64,000 bases of DNA from JAOAPG01 sp963791575 (lineage in GTDB: Bacteria > Acidobacteriota > Terriglobia > Terriglobales > Acidobacteriaceae), in contig CAWBSY010000022.1 of NCBI GenBank assembly GCA_963791575.1, forward strand, positions 372,001-436,000. The letters are read 5' to 3'. The notes beneath the pieces are model-generated. The model did no database searches, had not been told where the DNA came from, and saw only the letters and a program-made list of their open reading frames with translations. Every line of letters begins with the position of its first letter. Positions within the stretch are counted from its first letter, which is position 1. Below are positions 1-7,802 of this stretch, piece after piece. The position numbers and the translations under genes are program-made.

Positions 1-572
1 GTAGCATCGCCGGCGGAGTTTACCTTGCGCTGCTGGTAAATCCATTAGCCGCCTTGCTGGCAATTTCGACTCTATTGTCTTACTTGTTGATCTACACGCC
101 TCTGAAGCGTGTAACTCCGCTTTGTACGCTGTTGGGCGCGATTCCTGGGGCAATGCCAACTCTGATCGGTTGGGCAGGCTCTTCGGGGCACATTGATGGA
201 CAGGCGTGGTTTCTGTTCGCAATACTATTTCTTTGGCAGTTTCCGCACTTCCTGGCAATCGCATTGATGTACCGGGACGACTACGCTCAAGCCGGATATC
301 ACATGCTTCCAAAATTCGATCTCGATTCGAAGTTCACGCGAGCCGAGATCGTAGGCTTTACTATCGTATTGATAGTCACCACAATGCTGCCGACGGTGGG
401 TCACGGGGGCGCATTCTACCTGATTGCGATGCTGCTGGCGGGGGCTTTCCTTCTGTATCATTCCCTAAAGTTGGCAAAGGCAAGCTCGAAGGCGATGGCG
501 GGTCGTCTGCTACACGCCTCGGTCATTTATCTGCCTGTAGTTCTGGGAATCATGATCGCCTGGAAGCGCTGA
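1..572 (+). CDS. ctaB: Protoheme IX farnesyltransferase (heme O synthase), 5'-truncated by window
   Basis: Integral membrane UbiA-family prenyltransferase that adds a farnesyl group to heme B, giving heme O for the cytochrome oxidase pathway. The frame is open from base 3, so the N-terminal part with the first Asp-rich motif lies outside the window. Visible are the VTPLCTLLGAIPGAMPTLIGW stretch, the WQFPHFLAIALMYRDDYAQAG segment typical of CtaB (second Asp-rich region, about 240-300), and hydrophobic helices up to a normal C-terminus GIMIAWKR. Family identification is firm. Neighbouring oxidase genes would lie upstream and cannot be seen. Confidence 0.94.
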   Translation, partial: SIAGGVYLALLVNPLAALLAISTLLSYLLIYTPLKRVTPLCTLLGAIPGAMPTLIGWAGSSGHIDGQAWFLFAILFLWQFPHFLAIALMYRDDYAQAGYHMLPKFDLDSKFTRAEIVGFTIVLIVTTMLPTVGHGGAFYLIAMLLAGAFLLYHSLKLAKASSKAMAGRLLHASVIYLPVVLGIMIAWKR

Positions 573-701
573 GTTTCGCCAATCGTGTGCTGTGCGAAGC
601 TCCTTTAGGAATAGACCCCTCCATGATAATCTGCCTTCAGCAGTGGGCCATAAAGCGCCGGTGTAACCGTAGAAGGTTCAAGAGCCGTAACTATCAAGTT
701 A

Positions 702-1130
702 ATGACCTTTAAGTCAGCATTAGAAGACTTCCGCGAGACCACCCTCGATGCCATTGTGGGCTGCTTGCGGCGGCTGGATTACTTATCGGGACTGCGAGAC
801 AGGACCAACCAGGAAGAATACGAACATTGGGGTCTTGCGCGCATCCACGGTGAGTTGCAGTCGCAGAAAGCCTTAGGTGAAGCTCATCGATCGCTGGTGT
901 CGGAAGTTCTTTCTACGCCGATTCCCGCATTGCTTGAGGACGCGCACCGCTCCAGTGGCGTCGCCGGAATCCCATCCGCCACTTACCTCGACAGGCTTCG
1001 CGAGCGAGGGGGCGCACTGTTGCCATCAACTCCCGGCGCTGGATCAGCCCGCCACCTTAATTCAGTACTGAGCGCTCTTTCGGGATTGGTGAAGAATCGA
1101 AAACCGGACGCCATTCGCCGAGCCTCATAG
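702..1130 (+). CDS. Hypothetical protein, 142 aa
   Basis: ATG-started frame encoding a soluble, charged, probably helical protein. The first half is rich in Asp, Glu and Arg; the second half has a Gly/Pro/Ser linker. No signal peptide, membrane segment or known motif is recognised. Its 3' end overlaps the convergent XRE regulator gene by about 74 bp, so one of the two ends could be misjudged. It follows ctaB by 129 bp and need not be cotranscribed. Function unknown. Confidence 0.55.
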   Translation: MTFKSALEDFRETTLDAIVGCLRRLDYLSGLRDRTNQEEYEHWGLARIHGELQSQKALGEAHRSLVSEVLSTPIPALLEDAHRSSGVAGIPSATYLDRLRERGGALLPSTPGAGSARHLNSVLSALSGLVKNRKPDAIRRAS

Positions 1131-1866
1131 CGACTCCGACCACTTGTCCAATAACTTCCGCCTGTTGGGGATACTTCAAGGCCCGAGCTGCAACTGGCGA
1201 TAACGGATGTGGTTGTAGGATCAGTTCTTCTCGCGTCAAAGTGCACCAGCAGCAGGTGTGGCCCGTGCGAGTCTCGACGAAATAAATGGGGCGTTCGTAT
1301 TCTGACCTCCAACCTCCCTCGGAGACTTTGTTTTTGGCTTCATCTACCTGAACGAAGCTTCCAGGTGGCAGAATAGGATACATCGTAAGATCCTCACTTC
1401 CGATATAGCCATAGGTAAACTGGCAGCTCGCAAACTGTTCCAGATAGGCAAGCGGAACGAGTCCCCATTGTTCGACCATCCTGCCAAAGTTTGAAGTGTG
1501 TTTTGGATCAAATCCGGGATCAATTTTCACCGGTATCTGGACTGCCGACATGTTGGCTAATACATCGCTGAAATGCGATTTCGTGGGCAGGGACACGTCG
1601 AGATCCGCCGCCATGGTATTCATCTCCACACCAAACCAGTGCAATAATTCCTTTAGATCTTTCCTGTAGATAACTGCCAGCGAATACAGGCGATAAATGC
1701 TGGGAACCACACCCTTGGTCTCAACGTCAGAAAGCCGGCTGGGAGGGATAGCAAATTCGTCGTTGCCACGCTTTTGCGCAATCCGAGCGCTGGCATTTTC
1801 AACATCCCTCATGGTTAAACCGAGTTGTTCACGTAAGATTCTTAGATTCTGCCCGCCCGAGAACAT
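1057..1866 (-). CDS. XRE-family transcriptional regulator with C-terminal sensor region
   Basis: N-terminal helix-turn-helix of the Cro/CI (XRE) type: NLRILREQLGLTMRDVENAS with the later SRLSDVETKGVVPSIYRLYSLAVIY. About 200 further residues carry no motif I can name. The frame is open to 1914, but the start is placed at the ATG before FSGGQNLR because XRE domains begin a few residues before the first helix. A palindrome about 150 bp upstream (2015-2031) is a candidate operator, suggesting autoregulation. Target genes are unknown. The 3' end overlaps the convergent gene ending at 1130. Confidence 0.85.
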   Translation of the reverse strand: MFSGGQNLRILREQLGLTMRDVENASARIAQKRGNDEFAIPPSRLSDVETKGVVPSIYRLYSLAVIYRKDLKELLHWFGVEMNTMAADLDVSLPTKSHFSDVLANMSAVQIPVKIDPGFDPKHTSNFGRMVEQWGLVPLAYLEQFASCQFTYGYIGSEDLTMYPILPPGSFVQVDEAKNKVSEGGWRSEYERPIYFVETRTGHTCCWCTLTREELILQPHPLSPVAARALKYPQQAEVIGQVVGVAMRLGEWRPVFDSSPIPKERSVLN

Positions 1867-1981
1867 GTCTCGTCCCCCTAAAAGCGCCCGACCAGCAACG
1901 AACTGCAGGTACAAAGTGTAGCACTGTCCATTACGGCGAGACCGCCGATATTTCGGCTCTGAGCGTCTAGAACACTATTGT

Positions 1982-2005
1982 GACGAGACTCACTTTGGAC
2001 TCGTC
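1982..2005. promoter_or_regulatory. Inverted repeat upstream of the XRE regulator
   Basis: GACGAG at 1982-1987 is the exact reverse complement of CTCGTC at 2000-2005, with 12 bp between. It lies in the leader of the XRE gene next to a stronger palindrome and may be a second regulator site. The role is inferred from position only. Confidence 0.35.
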
Positions 2006-2014
2006 CTGTTCTGA

Positions 2015-2031
2015 TTCCGTAAATTACGGAA
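2015..2031. promoter_or_regulatory. Perfect 8-1-8 palindrome, candidate operator
   Basis: TTCCGTAA and TTACGGAA flank a single central A, giving a 17-bp dyad with AT-rich centre, the size and shape of a dimeric HTH operator. A half-site TTACGG recurs near 1932, closer to the XRE start. It sits between two genes transcribed leftward (XRE, 1866) and leftward-ending (2200), so it most plausibly controls the XRE gene. Confidence 0.5.
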
Positions 2032-2199
2032 CATCAGTTCCAGCTTTTCGCTAACACTGGTGATCGCAGCAAAAATGTGAATTGCGGAAACGATAGCCCG
2101 ATTTTAGTTGGAAGTAAATAGAAAAAGGGGTTTTCAGCCCAAGGCTGATGAGAATTCAATATCGTCATTGACTCAGCAATGAAGAGTCAAATCAGCACC

Positions 2200-2631
2200 T
2201 TAGGCGATTCTTGTTCTACCACGTCTGGCGATTCTTAAGCGCTTATCGCTGAAGTCGGTCAGATTAGCGACCACAGTTATGATTCCGGCTTGTCCTAGAA
2301 ACAAGCGTTTCTCTGCTTGGTCGGGAAATGCCATGAATTCGGGCATCGTCGCAGCCATAGCTGCCAAGCCGACATCCACTTTGCCATGCATGGGGAAACT
2401 GAACACCGGAAATACGCCGCCCGGATAATCAGTTAGAAGATTAACGGCCAGCTCTGCGCTACCACATAATAACGAACCCAGAGCTGCACGTTTATTTTTG
2501 CGCCAGAAAAATGCGCTGGCAACGAAGAAAGTGCCAATGGTGATGTAGTCAATGATGGCATGTCCTTTGGGGGTGATGACTTTTGGAAGTCTGCGAGTCG
2601 CGGCATCGACTGCACTGGTAAGGATGGCCAT
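2200..2631 (-). CDS. Small multispanning membrane protein, unknown function
   Basis: 143 aa starting MAILTSAVDAATRRLPKVI. About four hydrophobic segments are seen (IDYITIGTFFVASAFFW; ALGSLLCGSAELAVNLL; VDVGLAAMAATMPEFMAF; GQAGIITVVANL), with an Arg-rich cytoplasmic-looking C-terminus. The first part resembles small SPW-type membrane proteins in spacing, but I cannot assign a family. It is preceded at 40 bp by a cluster of envelope proteins on the same strand (2670-3755) and probably belongs to that unit. Confidence 0.7.
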   Translation of the reverse strand: MAILTSAVDAATRRLPKVITPKGHAIIDYITIGTFFVASAFFWRKNKRAALGSLLCGSAELAVNLLTDYPGGVFPVFSFPMHGKVDVGLAAMAATMPEFMAFPDQAEKRLFLGQAGIITVVANLTDFSDKRLRIARRGRTRIA

Positions 2632-2669
2632 AGTTTCTCCGCTTGCAAATTAAATTAAATTTTGGCTTG

Positions 2670-2897
2670 CTAGTGTCGCGTGAATATTCCCGCAAAAGCA
2701 TATCCGACGGCAAAACTGAGCAGGGTCACTGCCGCAGATAACGGAATGACATACTGACGAGCATTTGTTGTCAAGTCCAGTTTTTCGTGAACTCGCTCCT
2801 TCAATTCTTTTACGGAAGCATGCAGGCGTTTTCGTTCCTCCGCTGCGCGCAATTCCAACTCGTAACTTGGAAGACCACCATTGGGACGAGCGCTCAT
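2670..2897 (-). CDS. Small membrane-anchored coiled-coil protein (DUF3618-like)
   Basis: About 75 aa: a charged helical region (AAEERKRLHASVKELKERVHEK) followed by one C-terminal membrane helix (YVIPLSAAVTLLSFAVGYAF). The start is the ATG at 2897, whose ATGA overlaps the stop of the upstream holin-like gene; this translational-coupling arrangement decides the start against the longer frame. It resembles the third small protein of YqjD/YqjE-type envelope clusters. Role unknown, probably membrane association under stress. Confidence 0.75.
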   Translation of the reverse strand: MSARPNGGLPSYELELRAAEERKRLHASVKELKERVHEKLDLTTNARQYVIPLSAAVTLLSFAVGYAFAGIFTRH

Positions 2898-3325
2898 ATC
2901 TGGTTCTTTACCTCGTTCTGCAACCAAATTCCATCCGCCTTGAGAACTTCAATCGTCCTTTTAGGGAATGTGCCTTGTGCCCGCAATTGGATCCACGCGA
3001 GGTATGCGAAGATCGATCCTGCAGTAGCCCATATTACAGAAACAATTAAAAATGACAGAAACCAGCGATACGGATTCGTCAAAAACGCCATTGAAACGAG
3101 TGCAACGATCGCCATTGTAAGTAGCAGATAGGCTGTCGCCAGGAGAGTCACTGCACCAGCAGCCAAAGGAACCCACGCTTTCGCTGCGGTCATTGTTTCG
3201 TGGAGTTCTGACCGGACCATCTGCACCCGCGTCTGGACGAATTCCTTTAACTCATCTCTGATTTCAGAAACAATACCGGCAAGAGTTTGCCCTTGATGAT
3301 TGCCGGCGTACTGAGTGCTATTCAT
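2894..3325 (-). CDS. Phage-holin-family / YqjE-like membrane protein
   Basis: 143 aa with an N-terminal amphipathic helix (GIVSEIRDELKEFVQTRVQMVRSELHE), then two long hydrophobic segments (WVPLAAGAVTLLATAYLLLT and FLSFLIVSVIWATAGSIFAY) and a charged C-terminus. This is the layout of the YqjE/DUF1469 holin-superfamily proteins; despite the family name these usually are not phage genes. It overlaps the upstream YqjD-like gene by 8 bp and the downstream gene by 4 bp, so the three form one operon. Confidence 0.85.
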   Translation of the reverse strand: MNSTQYAGNHQGQTLAGIVSEIRDELKEFVQTRVQMVRSELHETMTAAKAWVPLAAGAVTLLATAYLLLTMAIVALVSMAFLTNPYRWFLSFLIVSVIWATAGSIFAYLAWIQLRAQGTFPKRTIEVLKADGIWLQNEVKNQI

Positions 3326-3755
3326 AATTGCTCGACCTCCAAAGTCGCAAGGCTACGCCGGCGAAGAAAGCAACTCCCGCAACAATGGCGAGTAATTGTA
3401 GAGGACGTTCATTTGCGGTGTGCGAAATACGTTGTCGACCTTGACTGACGAGCCGCTCAACCTGTTTCTGTCCGATTTTGTAGGATCGAGTCAGAGCAGC
3501 TTCGGTCTGCTCAAGCCATCCGCTCGCATGTCGACGAGCCTCCTCAAACGGGTTAGACCGATCATCCGTACCTGGGATCTCGTCACTCGATAAATCATTA
3601 CTTGAGAAATCATTTTGCATGTCATACCGCAATCGGGTTGGTGTGCTCTCGTTGTTTGTTTGCGGGCCACTTATCGCCACTTGGTGCGGGACGCCCGAAA
3701 TGTTCGCCTCCCCCGGAGCGGAAGTAGGAGGTTCTGTTGCGTTCAACTCAGCCAT
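3318..3755 (-). CDS. YqjD/ElaB-like membrane-anchored protein
   Basis: 145 aa. The N-terminal half is disordered and polar (Ser/Thr/Asn/Pro-rich). The middle is an amphipathic helix (GWLEQTEAALTRSYKIGQKQVERLV). The C-terminus is a single membrane helix (LQLLAIVAGVAFFAGVALRLW) ending in Arg, as in YqjD/ElaB/DUF883 proteins, which in enterobacteria tether ribosomes or act in stress. Only the C-terminal layout supports the call. It is first in the overlapping trio 3755-2670. Confidence 0.72.
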   Translation of the reverse strand: MAELNATEPPTSAPGEANISGVPHQVAISGPQTNNESTPTRLRYDMQNDFSSNDLSSDEIPGTDDRSNPFEEARRHASGWLEQTEAALTRSYKIGQKQVERLVSQGRQRISHTANERPLQLLAIVAGVAFFAGVALRLWRSSNYE

Positions 3756-3915
3756 AAGTCCTTATCTTCTCGCAAAAACAGCGTTGCCTAACAGCCCTTG
3801 GATGGCGTTTGATCGCGCGGCGTCTGACAAAGAGATAAAAAATCCAACAGCGCAGGATTCAGAGCGGGCGTAAGCTGCTGCGCTGGAACTTAGAAAATCG
3901 AGGTGTGAAAACGCT

Positions 3916-3936
3916 GAGGCTGGCTTAGCCAGCCTC
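3916..3936 (-). terminator. Hairpin downstream of dps, probable terminator
   Basis: Perfect 9-bp inverted repeat GAGGCTGGC / GCCAGCCTC with a 3-nt loop, 40 bp past the dps stop. On the minus strand it is followed within a few bases by TTTT, so it can end dps transcription before the YqjD-like operon. The T-tract is short, so read-through is possible. Confidence 0.6.
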
Positions 3937-3975
3937 GACGTGACTGACGTCGCAAACGAAAGCACAATTTGACCT

Positions 3976-4620
3976 TTAGTCGCCAGCGGCTTCCAGTTCC
4001 TCTGCGCTTTCCTTCGTATTGTCCACCGCGTGGATTAGAGGCATGTTCACCAAGTGCTCGCTCAGAAACCAGGACTGCAATTCATTCAGACGCAGTGCAT
4101 CGCTAACGGCAAGGTCGTTGGTGCCATCGTCTCCTAACTTGTCGGCGCGTTGCGCCAATTCCCGGCACTCACCGATGATGATCTGGTGAGCATCCAGCAA
4201 CCGGGAGATCTGGACCGGAACTTCTTCCCGTCCGCGCGGCGGACGCTCAATTTTTGTAGTCTCCGCGATGTCGTGAGCCATGGCGATGCTCAATCCGCCG
4301 AGTAGTTGAATGCGCTCGGCAATAGTGTCGACCAGTTCCACTTGTTCCGAATAATGTTTGTCGAAAAGCAAGTGAAGCTGGTAAAACGTCGGCCCAGCGA
4401 CTTGCCAATGCGATTTCTTGTACAGATCGCGCAAGGTCATAGTGTCAGCGAGTAGTTGATTCAACTGCTCGGTCATTTCGAGTCGAACCGGTTCTTCCAA
4501 GTCAAGCGGAAGAGCATGGGTTACAGTGCCGTATTTTTGAATTTCAGCAGCTCGCTGATGCAAACGGGGCTGCGCACTAATTTTAGAAATGTGGTTGCTC
4601 GATACAGGTTTCTTCGTCAT
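3976..4620 (-). CDS. dps: Dps-family DNA-protecting ferritin
   Basis: Dodecameric ferritin-like protein that oxidises and stores iron and protects DNA in starvation or peroxide stress. The Dps ferroxidase signature is visible: KKSHWQVAGPTFYQLHLLFDKHYSEQVELVDTIAERI split over about residues 70-107, with the His, Asp and Glu ligands in place. Start set at ATG 4620 (MTKKPVSS) because GAGAGG lies about 10 nt upstream; the frame extends to 4647. The polar N-terminal tail of about 50 aa and the acidic C-terminus are longer than in E. coli Dps. Confidence 0.93.
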   Translation of the reverse strand: MTKKPVSSNHISKISAQPRLHQRAAEIQKYGTVTHALPLDLEEPVRLEMTEQLNQLLADTMTLRDLYKKSHWQVAGPTFYQLHLLFDKHYSEQVELVDTIAERIQLLGGLSIAMAHDIAETTKIERPPRGREEVPVQISRLLDAHQIIIGECRELAQRADKLGDDGTNDLAVSDALRLNELQSWFLSEHLVNMPLIHAVDNTKESAEELEAAGD

Positions 4621-4996
4621 AGGGATTTTTCCTCTCGCGTGTAACACTGCATACGTAATCTTGATGTTCCTGCTTGTGATGCTGTTTCAGCTCAGAGTGG
4701 CGCACCCAAAACTCTAAATGATGTGGCCGATACGGGTACAACTAGTCTACCGCCGAGCCATCCGTCCCAATCCTTAGATGTCCCGCTAACCTGTTTCGTT
4801 TCGTACTTTGTAGTCAGGATAAAACCTTTGCAATTTCGCTCAAAAGCAAGTAATCCGAATTCCTGCATTGGACAGGTTTCCTCAATTTGCAGGCATTTCT
4901 TCCGATGCCAGCCTAAAGATCATGCCGCGCCAGCAAAATTCTGAATTATTGACTATCATTGAAGGTTCCCACTTATAAGGCCGGAGAAAATAAGAC
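4621..4996. other. Divergent intergenic region dps / aceE
   Basis: About 376 bp between divergent dps and aceE. It must hold both promoters. I see no clear terminator, palindromic operator or small gene in it. A GGAG (4983-4986) precedes the aceE GTG. Confidence 0.5.
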
Positions 4997-7693
4997 GTGG
5001 CAGAAACCTATACACCGTCAGAGCCGCATAGCAACGGATCGGAAGTTCTTGAAACGCGGGAGTGGCTGGACTCTCTCGATTACGTATTATCAAAGGGTGG
5101 GCCAGAGCGCGCGGGGCGCTTGCTGCAGCAGCTTTCGTTGCATGCCCGACGGGCGGCGGGTGTAAACCTTCCGTTCACGGCAACGACTCCCTACGTAAAT
5201 ACAATTCCGTCTTCGCAGCAACCAGCGTTTCCGGGTAGCCAAGCGATGGAGCGGCGGATCAAGAGTCTGGTGCGCTGGAATGCGTTGGCCATGGTAGTAC
5301 GAGCCAATAAGGTGCAAGAGGGAATTGGCGGACACATCTCGACCTTCGCGTCAGCCGCAACTCTCTATGAAGTGGCGTTTAATCACTTCCTGCGCGCCAG
5401 GACGGAAGATGGAGATCGTGACATTGTTTACTTCCAGGGTCATGCAGCGCCTGGAATGTATGCCAGAGCTTTTCTCGAAGGGCGCCTCCCAACTGAGAAG
5501 CTGGAGAACTTTCGCCGCGAACTGAAAGAAGGCGGCGGACTTTCTTCCTATCCGCATCCATGGCTGATGCCTGACTTCTGGGAGTTCCCCACTGTCTCGA
5601 TGGGTCTTGGACCGATCCAGGCAATCTATCAGGCACGATTCAATCGTTATCTGGAAAATCGCGGATTGAAGAAAGCCACCGGCGGCAAGGTTTGGGCCTT
5701 CTTGGGAGATGGCGAAACTGATGAGCCGGAATCACTGGGATCAATCTCTTTGGCATCCCGCGAACGGCTCGACAATCTGATCTTCGTAATCAACTGCAAC
5801 CTGCAACGGCTCGATGGTCCAGTACGCGGCAACGGCAAAATTATTCAGGAGCTCGAAGCCAATTTCCGCGGCGCCGGTTGGAACGTAATCAAAGTGATCT
5901 GGGGAAGCGATTGGGATGCGGTCATCCAAAACGATCGAGATGGTTTGCTTGTTAATCGCCTGAACGAAATCAGCGACGGCCAATTCCAGAAATATTTTGT
6001 TGAGAGCGGAGCATACTTCCGGCAGAACTGCTTCGGAACCGATCCACGGTTGCTGAAAATGGTCGAGCATTTTTCGGACGAGCAATTGTCCCGCATACGT
6101 CTCGGCGGTCACGATCCACTGAAGGTGCATGCCGCGTACAAAGCGGCGGTCGAGCACACCGGTTCGCCAACCGTCATTCTGGCAAAAACGATCAAGGGCT
6201 ATGGACTAGGCGAGGCGGGCGAAGGCAAGAACATCACCCACCAACAGAAGAAACTCAACGACGATGAATTGCGAATATTCCGGTCACGTTTCGGAATTCC
6301 AATTCCCGATGAAGAATTGCACAACGCGCCGTTTTACCGCCCGCCCGACGACAGTCCCGAAATCTCTTATATGAAGGAACGTCGTCAACAGCTCGGCGGT
6401 TATTTGCCCGAGCGAAAAGTAAGAGCGAACCCGATCAAGCCGGTTTCTGAAACTCACTTCGAAGAGTTCTACAAAGGCACTGACAATCGGGAAGTTTCGA
6501 CGACCATGGTTTTCGTGCGGCTGCTCTCGAAACTGTTGCGCGATCCAGAGATCGGAAAATTGATCGTTCCCATTATTCCCGATGAAGCACGCACCTTCGG
6601 AATGGAGGCGCTCTTCCGGCAAATTGGAATTTATTCCAGCGTAGGCCAGATCTACGAACCTGTAGACATGGATACGCTGCTTTACTACAAGGAAGCTAAA
6701 GACGGCCAGATTCTCGAGGAAGGCATTACCGAAGCCGGATCGATGTGCTCCTTTATCGCCGCCGGAACTGCTTATGCCAATCACGGGATCAATACGATCC
6801 CGTTTTTTATTTACTACTCCATGTTCGGATTCCAACGTATCGGCGATCTGATCTGGGCTGCGGCGGATATGCGCACACGAGGATTCCTCATTGGAGGCAC
6901 CGCTGGACGCACGACACTTGCGGGTGAAGGCTTGCAGCATCAGGATGGGCACAGTCACGTCCTGGCGCTTTCGGTGCCGAATCTTCTGGCCTATGATCCG
7001 GCGTTCGCTTACGAAATCGCCGTCATCATTCAAGAAGGCATCAAGCGAATGTATGTGGACCAGGAGTCGATTTTCTACTACCTGACAGTGACGAACGAGC
7101 CACTGCCGATGCCTGCAATGCCTGATGGCAAGGACGTCCGCGACGGTATTCTCAAAGGCTTGTATCGCTACAAGGTTTCAACTAAGAAAGACGCGAAGTT
7201 CAAGGCGCAGCTCTTTGGGAGTGGAACCATCATGTACGAAGTGTTAAAAGCGGCGCAGATTCTGGAAGAGAAGTATGGCGTTGCGTCCGACATTTGGAGC
7301 GTCACCAGTTACAAAGAACTGTATCGCGATGGCAATGATTCCGACCGCTGGAACATGTTGCATCCAGGAGAAAAGCCGCGGGTACCGTTCGTAACGCAAT
7401 GCTTAAAAGATGCACCTGGCGTGTTAGTTGCAGCATCGGATTACATGAAGGTGCTTCCGGAATCGATTGCCCAATGGTGCCCACGGCCGTTGGTTGCTCT
7501 GGGAACAGATGGTTTCGGACGCAGCGAAGGTCGTGCCGCACTTCGCGATTTCTTCGAGGTGGATGCCAAGCATATCGTGCTTGCAACCTTGAATGCGCTA
7601 GCACGTGAGAAGCAGATCAAGCCTGATGTTGTGCAAAAAGCGATTAAAGACTTGGGCATCAATCCGGAGAAAGTAAATCCGGCGATCGGCTAG
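4997..7693 (+). CDS. aceE: Pyruvate dehydrogenase E1 component, homodimeric type
   Basis: Thiamine-diphosphate enzyme that decarboxylates pyruvate and reductively acetylates the E2 lipoyl group. 898 aa, full length for the AceE (single-chain) family. Seen are the N-terminal SLDYVLSKGGPERAGRLL, the GHISTFASAATLYEVAFNHF region, and the TPP motif beginning GDGETDEPES (about residue 237) and ending INCNLQRLDGPVRGNGKIIQ. The C-terminal half contains MEALFRQIGIY and QHQDGHSH. Start is GTG 4997 with GGAG 11 nt upstream. First gene of aceE-aceF-lpd. Confidence 0.97.
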   Translation: MAETYTPSEPHSNGSEVLETREWLDSLDYVLSKGGPERAGRLLQQLSLHARRAAGVNLPFTATTPYVNTIPSSQQPAFPGSQAMERRIKSLVRWNALAMVVRANKVQEGIGGHISTFASAATLYEVAFNHFLRARTEDGDRDIVYFQGHAAPGMYARAFLEGRLPTEKLENFRRELKEGGGLSSYPHPWLMPDFWEFPTVSMGLGPIQAIYQARFNRYLENRGLKKATGGKVWAFLGDGETDEPESLGSISLASRERLDNLIFVINCNLQRLDGPVRGNGKIIQELEANFRGAGWNVIKVIWGSDWDAVIQNDRDGLLVNRLNEISDGQFQKYFVESGAYFRQNCFGTDPRLLKMVEHFSDEQLSRIRLGGHDPLKVHAAYKAAVEHTGSPTVILAKTIKGYGLGEAGEGKNITHQQKKLNDDELRIFRSRFGIPIPDEELHNAPFYRPPDDSPEISYMKERRQQLGGYLPERKVRANPIKPVSETHFEEFYKGTDNREVSTTMVFVRLLSKLLRDPEIGKLIVPIIPDEARTFGMEALFRQIGIYSSVGQIYEPVDMDTLLYYKEAKDGQILEEGITEAGSMCSFIAAGTAYANHGINTIPFFIYYSMFGFQRIGDLIWAAADMRTRGFLIGGTAGRTTLAGEGLQHQDGHSHVLALSVPNLLAYDPAFAYEIAVIIQEGIKRMYVDQESIFYYLTVTNEPLPMPAMPDGKDVRDGILKGLYRYKVSTKKDAKFKAQLFGSGTIMYEVLKAAQILEEKYGVASDIWSVTSYKELYRDGNDSDRWNMLHPGEKPRVPFVTQCLKDAPGVLVAASDYMKVLPESIAQWCPRPLVALGTDGFGRSEGRAALRDFFEVDAKHIVLATLNALAREKQIKPDVVQKAIKDLGINPEKVNPAIG

Positions 7694-7802
7694 TTGCCAG
7701 AACCGCCCAGGCTGAAAACTTCAATTAAGTCCAGAGCAGACGCTGCTGCGTGAAGCTTAACTGTCGCCGCATCGTCTCAGACCACAGAGGAGAAACAGTT
7801 CA

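Noticed and set aside
206..712. 168-codon frame overlapping ctaB
   Set aside because: It lies almost wholly inside the conserved ctaB frame and shows no family.
3762..3965. Minus-strand 67-codon open frame
   Set aside because: It includes the terminator-like hairpin and has no coding-like composition; it lies in the gap between dps and the YqjD-like gene.
6284..7033. 249-codon minus-strand frame
   Set aside because: Fully antisense to the conserved aceE sequence; a mirror artefact.
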